From positions 92,040 to 138,500 of the forward strand of contig DLKL01000018.1 of the NCBI GenBank assembly GCA_002476495.1: DNA of 46,461 nt. The letters are read 5' to 3'. Both the position numbers and the translations under genes were made by a program. Below are positions 8,638 to 16,911 of the stretch, piece after piece (positions within the stretch are counted from its first letter, which is position 1; each line of letters opens with the position of its first letter). A model generated the notes under the pieces. The model did not search any database and was not told the origin of the DNA. It was given only the letters and a program-made list of their open reading frames with translations. Source of the DNA: Lachnospiraceae bacterium UBA7589 (lineage in GTDB: Bacteria; Bacillota; Clostridia; Lachnospirales; Lachnospiraceae).

Positions 8638-10140
8638 CTAAAATGTTTCCTTAAACTCCTCTATTGCCTTTACAAGGGAAGCCTCTATATCCTCAGTTAG
8701 CTTCTTTTCATTTCTCAGATTTTCAAAAATCTCAGGATACTTTGTTGAAATAAATTCAAACAATCCGCTTTCAAATTCAAGAACCCTGCTAACCTCTATG
8801 TCCAGAAGATATTTTCTGGTAGCAGCATATATAATTACAATCTGCTTTTCAACAGGCATTGGCTTATATTGTGGCTGTTTCAGCATTTCCCTGATACGTT
8901 CACCCTGAGCAAGCTTCTCCTTTGTATCCGCATCAAGCTCTGAGCCAAACTGTGAAAAGGCTGCAAGCTCTCTGTACTGGGCAAGCTCCACACGAATTGG
9001 AGATGCCAGCTTCTTCATGGCATTTACCTGCGCTGCGCCACCTACTCTGGATACAGAAAGACCTGCATTTACCGCAGGACGGAATCCTGAGTTAAACATT
9101 TCTGTCTCAAGATATATCTGACCATCCGTAATGGAAATTACATTGGTTGGAATATATGCCGACACATCACCCGCCTGTGTCTCTATTATTGGAAGAGCTG
9201 TAAGCGAACCTCCTCCAAGCTCATCAGAAAGCCTTGCAGCCCTCTCCAGAAGTCTTGAATGAAGATAAAATACATCTCCGGGATAAGCCTCACGTCCCGG
9301 TGGTCTTCGGAGCAGCAGTGAAAGGGTACGATAAGCTGTTGCATGCTTGCTTAAATCATCATAGATAACAAGCACATCCTTTCCGTTTTCCATCCATTCT
9401 TCACCGATGGCACATCCTGAATAAGGGGCAATATACTGAAGTGGGGCAAGCTCACTGGCAGTAGATACAACCACTGTTGTGTATTCCATAGCTCCATACT
9501 CAGTAAGAGTCTTTACAATATTGGCAACTGTTGATGCCTTCTGGCCAATTGCGACATAGATACAATATACTCCCTGTCCCTTTTGATTAATGATTGTATC
9601 AATGGCTATTGCAGTTTTACCTGTCTGTCTGTCACCGATAATAAGCTCTCTCTGTCCTCTTCCTATCGGCACCATGGCATCAATAGCCTTAATACCTGTC
9701 TGCAGAGGTGTATCAACAGATTTACGGGAGATAACGCCTGATGCAACTCTCTCTATCTGTCTTGTTTTTGTTGTTTCAATAGGTCCCTTTCCATCTATAG
9801 GCTGACCCAGGGCGTTGACAACACGTCCCAGCATGGCATCACCTACAGGTACCTCAACAACCCGGCCTGTGGTTTTAACTATGTCTCCCTCGTTAATACT
9901 TGTCGTATCTCCAAGAAGAACTGCACCTACATTGTCCTCCTCCAGGTTAAGTACCATTCCGTATACCTCTCCCGGGAATTCAAGAAGCTCGCCCTGCATA
10001 GCATTAAGAAGGCCATGAATACGGGCAATTCCATCCGCAACCTGTATTACGGTACCCACATCCTGTGTTTCAAGCTGAAGTTTATAATTTTTGATTTGCT
10101 CCTTAATAACTGAGCTAATCTCTTCAGGTCTTAAATTCAT
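8638..10140 (-). CDS. atpA: ATP synthase F1 subunit alpha
   Basis: Alpha is the non-catalytic nucleotide-binding subunit of F1. It has 500 residues, the normal length. The P-loop GDRQTGKT is at residues 169-176. The arginine finger region SGFRPAVNAGLSVSRVGG is intact. An AAGGTG ribosome site precedes the ATG. It lies 46 bp downstream of atpH. Confidence 0.98.
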   Translation of the reverse strand: MNLRPEEISSVIKEQIKNYKLQLETQDVGTVIQVADGIARIHGLLNAMQGELLEFPGEVYGMVLNLEEDNVGAVLLGDTTSINEGDIVKTTGRVVEVPVGDAMLGRVVNALGQPIDGKGPIETTKTRQIERVASGVISRKSVDTPLQTGIKAIDAMVPIGRGQRELIIGDRQTGKTAIAIDTIINQKGQGVYCIYVAIGQKASTVANIVKTLTEYGAMEYTTVVVSTASELAPLQYIAPYSGCAIGEEWMENGKDVLVIYDDLSKHATAYRTLSLLLRRPPGREAYPGDVFYLHSRLLERAARLSDELGGGSLTALPIIETQAGDVSAYIPTNVISITDGQIYLETEMFNSGFRPAVNAGLSVSRVGGAAQVNAMKKLASPIRVELAQYRELAAFSQFGSELDADTKEKLAQGERIREMLKQPQYKPMPVEKQIVIIYAATRKYLLDIEVSRVLEFESGLFEFISTKYPEIFENLRNEKKLTEDIEASLVKAIEEFKETF

Positions 10141-10186
10141 GGATTAAAAACACCTTCTTTCATCTTGTTTTATTTTTCAAATCCTA

Positions 10187-10726
10187 TTACATCTTTGACA
10201 AAGTCTTTGACAGATTCTCAAGCTGTGTCCTGATACTGCTGTCTACTACTCTGTCCTCAATTCGTATTACCAGTCCTCCTATTATAGACCTGTCAACCTT
10301 ATATTCTATCTCAATGGATGAATATCCTGTGGTTTCAAGAAGACGTTTTTCCACATCAGCCCTCTGCCCGTCCTTAAGCTCTATAGCACTGGTAACACTG
10401 GCAATTCCAATATTCTTATATCTTTTTACCTGTCTCAGGAAATATTTTAAAATATCTGTTATTTTTGTCACATGGTCCTTTTCAACCACCATAACCAGAA
10501 GTCCTGTAAGCTCCTTGGAAATTCTTCCGTCAAAGATTTTTTCAATAAGCGAAATCTTCTCTGACTTTTCAATCTGTGGATGGTTTAAAAGCTCTATAAG
10601 CTCATGATTTTCATTTAAAACTTTTATGAGCCCACCGGCCTCCTCATAGAGACTGTCAATAAGATTTTCCTCCCTTGCCAGCTCAAAAAGAGCATCTCCG
10701 TACGTTGTATCTACCTGCTTTGCCAT
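10187..10726 (-). CDS. atpH: ATP synthase F1 subunit delta
   Basis: Delta joins the top of F1 to the peripheral stalk (b subunits). It has 179 residues and is mainly helical. It begins with the family-like YGDALFELAREEN and ends with IIGGLVIRIEDRVVDSSIRTQLENL, the most conserved part of the OSCP/delta family. The start overlaps the 3' end of atpF by 16 bp, so translation is probably coupled. Confidence 0.93.
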   Translation of the reverse strand: MAKQVDTTYGDALFELAREENLIDSLYEEAGGLIKVLNENHELIELLNHPQIEKSEKISLIEKIFDGRISKELTGLLVMVVEKDHVTKITDILKYFLRQVKRYKNIGIASVTSAIELKDGQRADVEKRLLETTGYSSIEIEYKVDRSIIGGLVIRIEDRVVDSSIRTQLENLSKTLSKM

Positions 10727-11292
10727 GTGTCATCACCCATTTCTCTCAAGGTAGCATCGATAAGTTCAGCCTGTTTGGCATCATCCATGGCATTTTCCAC
10801 AAATTTGCCTGCCATAGCTGTCGCTACTCCGATTATTTCCTGCTTAACCTCATCGCTGACCCTGTTTTTCTCTAAGACGGCCTCCTGATTAGCCCTTGAG
10901 ATGATTCTTGCAGCCTCCTCCTTGGCAGAAGCTACAATGCTCTCCTCGTTTTTCACAGCTCTTTTTCTTGCAGTGGCAAGAATTTCTCCCGCCTCCTCGT
11001 CCGCCTTCTTAATTTTGTCATCATACAGGGCTTTCATTTCTGCGGCATCTTTCCTGTCCTTTTGGGCCTCTGCAATATCCCCTGCAATCTTTGCCTGCCT
11101 GTCGGCAAGAATTTTTTTAACAGGCTCAATGAGAACGTACGACAGAAAAATGAATAGCAAAAATACAGCAAACCCCTGTATCAGTATATCAAAAAGCAAT
11201 TGGGCATCCAGACCGAATATACGACCCGGATCTGTGTCAGTAAGCACAACTCCCTTTGCCATCATACCAAAAACAGTACCTGTAAATGTCAC
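10711..11292 (-). CDS. atpF: ATP synthase Fo subunit b
   Basis: Subunit b forms the peripheral stalk. It has 193 residues, with a short N-terminal extension, one membrane helix (about residues 31-52) and then a long charged coiled coil rich in A, E and K. The translation begins at a GTG with a GGGAGG site eight bases upstream. It is slightly longer than the usual 160-170 residues because of the N-terminal extension. Confidence 0.93.
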   Translation of the reverse strand: MTFTGTVFGMMAKGVVLTDTDPGRIFGLDAQLLFDILIQGFAVFLLFIFLSYVLIEPVKKILADRQAKIAGDIAEAQKDRKDAAEMKALYDDKIKKADEEAGEILATARKRAVKNEESIVASAKEEAARIISRANQEAVLEKNRVSDEVKQEIIGVATAMAGKFVENAMDDAKQAELIDATLREMGDDTWQSR

Positions 11293-11334
11293 TGTTAGTC
11301 CTCCCTTCGGCTATTGTATTATGCTGCCTGCCTT

Positions 11335-11592
11335 TTATTTACCGAAAGGCTTAACAAACATAAGCAGCAGCGAAACAACAAGTCCATAAAGACCGGTAGT
11401 TTCCGCAACGGCCTGTCCAAGAAGCATAGTTGACATAATGTCTCCCTTTGCTCCCGGATTACGACCAACAGCAGACGCACCATAACCTGCTGCTATACCC
11501 TGACCTATACCGGGACCTATACCAGATGTAACCGCAATACCTGCACCAATTGCTGAACAAGCACTAATTAATCCTTCAATCTCAATTTTCAT
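11335..11592 (-). CDS. atpE: ATP synthase Fo subunit c, sodium-type
   Basis: Subunit c forms the rotor ring. It has 85 residues in two membrane helices joined by the polar loop GRNPGAKGD. Ion-ligand positions match the sodium-binding rings of Ilyobacter and Acetobacterium: Q31, V62, E64, T65, T66 and Y69 in PGIGQG and AVAETTGLYGL. Proton rings usually lack this glutamine and the hydroxyl residue after the glutamate. I chose the ATG at 11592 because a GGAGG lies eight bases upstream; an upstream in-frame ATG at 11607 overlaps that site. Confidence 0.96.
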   Translation of the reverse strand: MKIEIEGLISACSAIGAGIAVTSGIGPGIGQGIAAGYGASAVGRNPGAKGDIMSTMLLGQAVAETTGLYGLVVSLLLMFVKPFGK

Positions 11593-11638
11593 TATGATTT
11601 CCTCCATATAAATAAATATTTGCTGCCATATTAGGCAA

Positions 11639-12370
11639 TTATGCTTCTACACTTCTCTTATCTGCTACAAAGGTCATCGTAAGCATACAGAATACATATG
11701 CCTGAATTGCACCCGAGAACAAATCAAAATACACATGAAGAGCTGACGGAATACCAAGCTGAAACAGCCATGGCAGCATACCATAGTAAAGCGCCATCAT
11801 AACGGTTCCCGCAAGAATATTACCAAACAAACGCAACGAAAGCGAAATCGGAGTAGCAATCTCGCTGATTACGTTGATAGGGAAAAATAAGAATATAGGC
11901 TCAAACATTCCCTTAAGATAGCCCCATTTCTGATACCTTATTGCAGCGTACTGAATCATCACAAAGGATACTATCGCTATGCAAAAGGTTGTTCCAAAAT
12001 CCGCTGTTGGTGGTCTCAGTCCAAAAAGACCTGATATATTGGACATAAAAACAAATACAAACAGGGTGCCAATGTAATTGACATATTTCTTACCGGCTTT
12101 ACCCATAGTTCCATTGACAAAGCTAAGGAGAGCTCCGATAACCATCTCAACTCCGGTGGCAAATTTACCGGGTACATCCTTAGTTTTCATAACACTATGT
12201 CTGGCACACAATGCCAGTATCGCTATGGTAACCAGAACAATCAGGGTACATATATGGGTGGTTGTAATGTATACTGTCGTGCCAAAGAAATTCACAGGAT
12301 AAAGCTCGTGTACATAAAAATCTACTTCCGGCCTTATAACATCAACCCCTATGGCAACTCCATTAGTCAT
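11639..12370 (-). CDS. atpB: ATP synthase Fo subunit a
   Basis: Subunit a provides the ion half-channels beside the c-ring. From the ATG at 12370 it has 243 residues with about five membrane helices. The essential arginine is R180 in SLSLRLFGN, on the fourth helix. The start is supported by AAGGTGA just upstream; an earlier ATG at 12388 has no ribosome site and would place that site inside the gene. It is the first structural Fo gene of the operon. Confidence 0.95.
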   Translation of the reverse strand: MTNGVAIGVDVIRPEVDFYVHELYPVNFFGTTVYITTTHICTLIVLVTIAILALCARHSVMKTKDVPGKFATGVEMVIGALLSFVNGTMGKAGKKYVNYIGTLFVFVFMSNISGLFGLRPPTADFGTTFCIAIVSFVMIQYAAIRYQKWGYLKGMFEPIFLFFPINVISEIATPISLSLRLFGNILAGTVMMALYYGMLPWLFQLGIPSALHVYFDLFSGAIQAYVFCMLTMTFVADKRSVEA

Positions 12371-12436
12371 AAATTCACCTTCCTTCATATATTTATTTTT
12401 TATATATCAAGAGTGTAAGCCACTCCCCATATCTTT

Positions 12437-12913
12437 TTATAAGACAGATATATTGTCATCAGATTCCTTTTCCATATCTTTTTTATCATGAATCTGTGAA
12501 TTTTTAATGTTCTTATATATGATCTTTTTTACAACCGGATTAAGCAATGCTGATACTTTAAGAGATATGAGCCCTACCGCTGTTCCTACAAAGGCTGACC
12601 AATGTATTAAAGCAGCACCTCCCATAAGTACAAGACAAAGTATCAATCGCAAAATGCTCCTTACCATAGCAAAGGACTTTGCATTCTTCTTTGACAGCTC
12701 AAGAGCCCGGTCCAGGGTGTCATATATTCCGTATGCCTGAAGACATGCCCCTGCCCCTCCCACTATAAGCCCTGCCTCAAACAGTAAAAGGGGACGCATA
12801 ACGAACACGCCCAGGATCATAATTACAGATATCCACATGATTATTCCAATATATAGCTCCTTAAGAACCCTCCTCGGAGCCTGATATATATCATTTTCCA
12901 TTCTTACCAACAT
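12437..12913 (-). CDS. ATP synthase subunit I-like membrane protein
   Basis: This 158-residue protein has about four membrane helices and a charged C-terminal tail, and lies between atpZ and atpB. Position, size and topology fit the ATP synthase I (AtpI) family, which helps c-ring assembly and, with AtpZ, may carry magnesium or calcium. Sequence similarity is weak by nature in this family. The start may be ATG 12913 or ATG 12901; the former overlaps atpZ by 23 bp. Confidence 0.7.
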   Translation of the reverse strand: MLVRMENDIYQAPRRVLKELYIGIIMWISVIMILGVFVMRPLLLFEAGLIVGGAGACLQAYGIYDTLDRALELSKKNAKSFAMVRSILRLILCLVLMGGAALIHWSAFVGTAVGLISLKVSALLNPVVKKIIYKNIKNSQIHDKKDMEKESDDNISVL

Positions 12914-13112
12914 ACCTTCGAATCAAAATATACACTGACCGGAATCCGGCAACAACCCCCAAAACAATAAACCACACCATGAGTTTTGTTCCAAAGTGCC
13001 TGTCTACAACATATCCCAGTCCTACACATAAGAAAATGGTAGTGAGCATGGTCACCCCCAGTTGTGTTATAAGGAAAATCATTTTCCATACCTGGTTGTT
13101 TTTACCCTCCAT
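12891..13112 (-). CDS. AtpZ/AtpI family protein
   Basis: This 73-residue protein has two membrane helices. The GLGYVVDRHFGT segment followed by a second helix with the GFRSVY turn is the common signature of AtpZ-type proteins at the head of atp operons. AtpZ is thought to assist AtpI in ion supply or c-ring assembly. It is the first gene after the atp promoter. Confidence 0.8.
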   Translation of the reverse strand: MEGKNNQVWKMIFLITQLGVTMLTTIFLCVGLGYVVDRHFGTKLMVWFIVLGVVAGFRSVYILIRRYVGKNGK

Positions 13113-13150
13113 AAATCTGCTGCTCCGTTTTCTGACTAAACATAGAAGTT

Positions 13151-13179
13151 ATTATATATTATTCCAAAGTTTTTTTCAA
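13151..13179 (-). promoter_or_regulatory. atp: Promoter of the ATP synthase operon
   Basis: On the minus strand TTGAAA (13179-13174) and TATAAT (13156-13151) have a 17-bp spacer, near perfect for the vegetative sigma factor. The expected start is near 13144, about 32 bases before the atpZ ATG. Confidence 0.8.
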
Positions 13180-13265
13180 TAATTCACGCGGTTTTATATT
13201 GGATTTTTGTATACTTTTGCATGATTTTGTTGTATTATTGCAACATAGCTTTAGAACTGTAGCTG

Positions 13266-13274
13266 TGATATAAT
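13266..13274 (+). promoter_or_regulatory. Extended -10 promoter of the response regulator gene
   Basis: TGATATAAT is a perfect extended -10 element. The matching -35 position (13246-13251, TAGCTT) is poor, as is usual for extended -10 promoters. The start would be near 13281, giving a leader of about 68 bases. Confidence 0.65.
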
Positions 13275-13279
13275 GAAGC

Positions 13280-13321
13280 ACGCTGATGCGTGTACCTGTC
13301 ATCATGCTTTCGCATGGTGAC
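13280..13321 (+). other. Two tandem hairpins in the leader of the response regulator
   Basis: A small hairpin CACGC-TGAT-GCGTG is followed by a longer one with arms 13298-13307 and 13312-13321 (GTCATCATGC and GCATGGTGAC, one wobble pair) around a TTTC loop. They sit between the predicted transcription start and the AGGAGG site at 13333-13338. No T-run follows, so they are not terminators. They may stabilise the mRNA or control translation. Confidence 0.55.
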
Positions 13322-13348
13322 ATATGATATTCAGGAGGCAATTATTCT

Positions 13349-14041
13349 ATGGAAAAAAGAACAAAGATGATCATTGCCGAGGATGACAAAGATATCAATC
13401 AGCTTATGTGCAAATTCTTTGCTTCCCAGGGATATGATGTAGTACCGGCCTACGATGGTGTGTCCATTCAGTCCTTATTAATGGCCAATTCCGATACAGA
13501 TATTATACTTTTAGACCTTATGCTGCCCCTCCGTAGTGGGGAAATGGTATTAAAAAAGATACGCGAATCCAGTGATGTTCCTGTAATCATTATATCCGCC
13601 AGGGATACAATCCATACAAAAATAGAATTACTACGCATGGGGGCAGACGACTATATAACCAAGCCCTTTGATCTTGACGAAATTGAGGTACGGATAGACA
13701 CTATTTTAAGGCGCACAAAGACCGTTTCCCCGGATACCCCGCCACTTACATACAAGAATATGATTCTCGACCGGAATTCCAAAACAGTCACACTGAACGG
13801 TCACCGGCTTGACATTACATCTAAGGAATTCAGTATTCTCGAATTACTTATGTCCAATCCGAACAAGCTGTTTTCCAAGATGAATCTTTTTGAAAGTGTA
13901 TGGCATGAAGAATACTTCGCCGAGGATAGCACTCTTAAGGTACATATGTGCAATTTAAGAAATAAAATACGCAAATATGACACCGAGGAATACATAGAAA
14001 CCGTCTGGGGCATGGGCTATCGCCTTATGCAGCAGACTTAA
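13349..14041 (+). CDS. OmpR/PhoB family response regulator
   Basis: This 230-residue two-domain regulator has a receiver domain (about 6-120) with acidic E11-D12-D13, phospho-acceptor D56 in LLDLMLP, S83 and K105. A winged-helix DNA-binding domain follows (about 135-228) with the usual VHMCNLRNKI recognition helix and VWGMGYRL. It heads a plus-strand set with an ABC transporter and a histidine kinase, so its partner is almost certainly the kinase at 15847. An AGGAGG site lies 10 bases upstream of the ATG. Confidence 0.93.
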   Translation: MEKRTKMIIAEDDKDINQLMCKFFASQGYDVVPAYDGVSIQSLLMANSDTDIILLDLMLPLRSGEMVLKKIRESSDVPVIIISARDTIHTKIELLRMGADDYITKPFDLDEIEVRIDTILRRTKTVSPDTPPLTYKNMILDRNSKTVTLNGHRLDITSKEFSILELLMSNPNKLFSKMNLFESVWHEEYFAEDSTLKVHMCNLRNKIRKYDTEEYIETVWGMGYRLMQQT

Positions 14042-14048
14042 CCTTTTC

Positions 14049-14098
14049 TTAACTGTTTCCTTTACCTGCCCTTAACAATAGCATTTTACTATATAGTC
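14049..14098 (+). promoter_or_regulatory. Direct repeats and -10 ahead of the ABC transporter: candidate operator
   Basis: CTTAAC (14049), CTTTAC (14061) and CTTAAC (14072) start 12 and 11 bp apart, so all lie on about the same face of the helix. TATAGT (14093-14098) could be the -10 box, with no good -35. Tandem direct repeats at one helical turn are how OmpR-family regulators commonly bind when they activate a promoter lacking a -35. Confidence 0.5.
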
Positions 14099-14145
14099 AG
14101 AGAAAAAAAAGTAATTTCTCCAATAAATATCTAAAGGAGCAGCCT

Positions 14146-15102
14146 ATGGAAAACATATTATCAATATCCAATCTTACCAAATCCTACGGAGAAAAAAAGG
14201 TTGTCAATAACATAAGTCTTAATGTAAAAAAGGGACACATATATGGCCTTATCGGTCCTAACGGTGCAGGTAAAACCACAATAATGAAAATACTGGCCGG
14301 CACAACAATGGCAGACACCGGAGAAGTAAGCTTTTTCGGTGGCACAGACGAAAAAAGCAAATCAAGAATGAGCTTCATGATTGAAACACCATACATAGAT
14401 AAAGCTCTTACGGCAAGGCAAAATCTGGAATACATACGCTATCTGAGAGGTATTTCCGACAAAGCCCGTATAGATTCTACCCTCGAGCTTGTGGGATTAG
14501 CCGGCACAGACAAAAAAACAGCCAGACATTTTTCCCTGGGAATGAAGCAGAGACTGGGAATTGCCATGGCGCTTATCAGCAAGCCTGAGATAATGATACT
14601 TGATGAGCCTGTAAACGGTCTTGACCCGGAGGGTATAGTTCATATCCGAAACCTGCTTTTGAAGCTTTGTCACGAGGAGAATGTTACTATCATTATTTCC
14701 AGTCACCTTTTAACAGAATTATACGAATTGTGCACAGATTTTGTTCTTATAAATGACGGATGCATTGTGGAAAGCCTTTCAAAGGAAGCTCTTGATGAAA
14801 AATGCAGCACCTACATTGCTATCAACATAGAAACCCCCAATATTGAAGAACTGATAACTGTTCTGGAACAGCAGCTTAACATACGGGAATATAAGCTTCT
14901 CAGTAATGAAGAATTAAGGATTTATGACCATATAGAGAATATAGGCGACCTGTCAAGATGTATAACCAATAATGGCTTTACTCTGACCAAGCTGGCACCC
15001 GGTGGTGATTCTCTGGAGGAATTTTATCTGTCAAAAATCCCTCATAAAAAAGAATCCGAGTCACACATCACAAAAAAATTCGCCTTAAGGAGGGATAAAT
15101 AA
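14146..15102 (+). CDS. ABC transporter ATP-binding protein (BcrA/NatA-like)
   Basis: This 318-residue ATPase has Walker A GPNGAGKT at residues 37-44, a signature of the bacitracin-type (FSLGMKQRLG), and Walker B with IMILDEPVNGLDP. The extra C-terminal region of about 90 residues is usual in drug-export ABC-2 systems. Next to it is the permease, only two bases downstream. The pair likely exports or removes a peptide or lipid-binding antibiotic, with the flanking two-component system as its controller. The substrate cannot be read from the sequence. Confidence 0.9.
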   Translation: MENILSISNLTKSYGEKKVVNNISLNVKKGHIYGLIGPNGAGKTTIMKILAGTTMADTGEVSFFGGTDEKSKSRMSFMIETPYIDKALTARQNLEYIRYLRGISDKARIDSTLELVGLAGTDKKTARHFSLGMKQRLGIAMALISKPEIMILDEPVNGLDPEGIVHIRNLLLKLCHEENVTIIISSHLLTELYELCTDFVLINDGCIVESLSKEALDEKCSTYIAINIETPNIEELITVLEQQLNIREYKLLSNEELRIYDHIENIGDLSRCITNNGFTLTKLAPGGDSLEEFYLSKIPHKKESESHITKKFALRRDK

Positions 15103-15104
15103 AT

Positions 15105-15818
15105 ATGAACCGAATATTAAAAGCTGACTGGTATAAGCTCTCAAAGCACAAGAAAATTATTATATACTTTGTTTTACTTTCAATTCTCTATTTGTCAATT
15201 AATTATATCGACGGAGAAAGCCACACCTCGTATTTTGAGATGCTATGCACTGAGAGCAGTGGACTTATAATGATGATTTTATCTATTGTTGCTGCTGTAT
15301 TCACATGCACCGGTTTTTTTGACAATACCGCATTTTATGAGGTAATGACAGGGAACTCCATACATAAAATCATTGTAAGCAAGCTTACGGTTATATGCTT
15401 ATATGTATCAACCACCTATATGATATTATACCTTGCTGCCAATTTCATATATAATACTATTTATGATACAAGCAATCCAAAAGATTATTTTGTAAGCCTT
15501 GTTTTACTATATGTCATATTTTTGCATTGCTCCCTTATTGGTGTCATGGGGGTACTGGCCAGCCGGCAGCCTGCCGGTATTGCCGTCTCATACATCAGGA
15601 TAATGTTCATTGACGAATTGTTTTTAATGATTGTCGGTCTCTTTCCTGAAAAGTGCTCCGGTATATCCCTGTGGAGTATACAGATGCAGTTTTTCCAACT
15701 TGCGTCAGACAGCATTTCCACGGAGCTGGTGCTTAAAATAATAGTAAGTACAATTATAGAACTTGCTATATGGTATGTAATATCGTATATTGGATATAAG
15801 AAAAAGAAATTTAAATAA
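15105..15818 (+). CDS. ABC-2 type permease
   Basis: This 237-residue hydrophobic protein has about six membrane helices. It starts with an N-terminal cytoplasmic segment (NRILKADWYKLSKHKK) typical of lantibiotic-immunity and NatB-like permeases. It is too short to be a BceB-type 10-helix permease with a large outer domain. A AGGAGGGATAAATAAAT ribosome site overlaps the end of the ATPase gene. Confidence 0.8.
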   Translation: MNRILKADWYKLSKHKKIIIYFVLLSILYLSINYIDGESHTSYFEMLCTESSGLIMMILSIVAAVFTCTGFFDNTAFYEVMTGNSIHKIIVSKLTVICLYVSTTYMILYLAANFIYNTIYDTSNPKDYFVSLVLLYVIFLHCSLIGVMGVLASRQPAGIAVSYIRIMFIDELFLMIVGLFPEKCSGISLWSIQMQFFQLASDSISTELVLKIIVSTIIELAIWYVISYIGYKKKKFK

Positions 15819-15846
15819 CCGGCTTTTGTATTACAGGGAAAAGAAT

Positions 15847-16764
15847 ATGAACAAATTGCATTACTTTTTAATATTGTTTTTAGGATTGCTGCTTATTTTG
15901 GCAGCAATCCTTGTTGTGTTTATCCGGCAATACAAAAGACAGCTCTCTCTTTTTACAGCAGCGCTTACCGAACACCTTGATTCATCTCTGAATTCTCCCA
16001 TTACAGTTGAATATTTCAGGAAGGATATTGTCAATCTTGCAAATGCTCTCAATTTGTACATTGACAAGCTTAAATCCCAATCTGTAGAGCTTAAAAAGGA
16101 GCGGCTCACCCTGAAAAATGTGATAGCCGGAATATCCCATGATTTCAGGACTCCACTTACTGCAGCAAAGGGGTATCTTCAGCTTATAGAAAAAAACGGT
16201 CAGCTCAGTGCTGCCGACCGGGAGAACCTGTATATTGTCAGGGATAAAATCCAATACCTTCAGGCATTGTCAGAGATTTTCTTTGAAATATCTGTGTTGC
16301 AGGCAAACACCGAGCCTATTGAATTTGAAAATATTAATCTCCGGAACCTTTTATGGAATACTATAATGGAGCAATACCAGTGGACTGTGCAAAAAAACAT
16401 TTCCACAGAATTCAACATTCCAAAGGAGGATATCTTTATCAGCTCCAGCCTGACCCTTCTTGAAAGAATTCTGGAAAATATATTTTCAAATGCCAGAAAA
16501 TATACCCTTTCCCGCATTACAATCAATTTGTTCAAAAGGGACGGCCTTATTCAGTTATCTGTAGCAAATGATATAACGGATTATTCCGGAGTTGATGTGA
16601 ACAGAATTTTTGAACCATTTTACAGAAATAAATCCCGTAACTCAAACGGAACCGGTCTCGGCCTGTACGTTGTAAAATGTCTTGGAGATAAGCTGGGATA
16701 CAAAATCAATGCCGGTATAGAAAATGATATATTTTCAATTGACCTTTTTATTCCTGAAAAGTAA
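15847..16764 (+). CDS. Sensor histidine kinase with one membrane helix
   Basis: The kinase has 305 residues from the ATG at 15847. One membrane helix (about 7-26) is followed by a HAMP-like helical linker, the phospho-acceptor H98 in GISHDFRTPL, and an ATP-binding domain with NIFSNARKY and NGTGLGLYVVK. There is almost no extracytoplasmic part, so it probably senses through the ABC transporter or inside the membrane, as in intramembrane-sensing kinases. The partner regulator is at 13349. A longer reading from 15790 adds residues overlapping the permease end and lacks a ribosome site. Confidence 0.9.
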   Translation: MNKLHYFLILFLGLLLILAAILVVFIRQYKRQLSLFTAALTEHLDSSLNSPITVEYFRKDIVNLANALNLYIDKLKSQSVELKKERLTLKNVIAGISHDFRTPLTAAKGYLQLIEKNGQLSAADRENLYIVRDKIQYLQALSEIFFEISVLQANTEPIEFENINLRNLLWNTIMEQYQWTVQKNISTEFNIPKEDIFISSSLTLLERILENIFSNARKYTLSRITINLFKRDGLIQLSVANDITDYSGVDVNRIFEPFYRNKSRNSNGTGLGLYVVKCLGDKLGYKINAGIENDIFSIDLFIPEK

Positions 16765-16827
16765 GCTTTACCCAATTACATTATACAGGCAATATTAATT
16801 TTGTATTTATGTTTTTTAAAGTTTCTA

Positions 16828-16857
16828 TTGACAAAAGTAAAAAAATATTCTTAAATT
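16828..16857 (+). promoter_or_regulatory. Possible promoter for sua5
   Basis: A perfect TTGACA (16828-16833) stands 17 or 18 bp ahead of TTAAAT/TAAATT (16851-16857), which is a weak -10. The next gene starts at 16912. The rest of the 147-bp gap between the kinase and sua5 shows nothing clear. Confidence 0.45.
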
Positions 16858-16911
16858 GTGGTTGCATATATAGTATGTAACAAATTAACCTTATTTTTAC
16901 AGGAAATTAAT

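Noticed and set aside
13201..13260. TGTTG/CAACA short stem before the regulator promoter
   Set aside because: Five pairs in AT-rich DNA are expected by chance.
14100..14122. GAGAAA/TTTCTC stem in the transporter leader
   Set aside because: Six AT-rich pairs around a poly-A loop are weak, and it lacks a T-run.
16858..16911. Longer N-terminus for Sua5
   Set aside because: It has no ribosome site and adds residues outside the family alignment; ATG 16912 has a good site.
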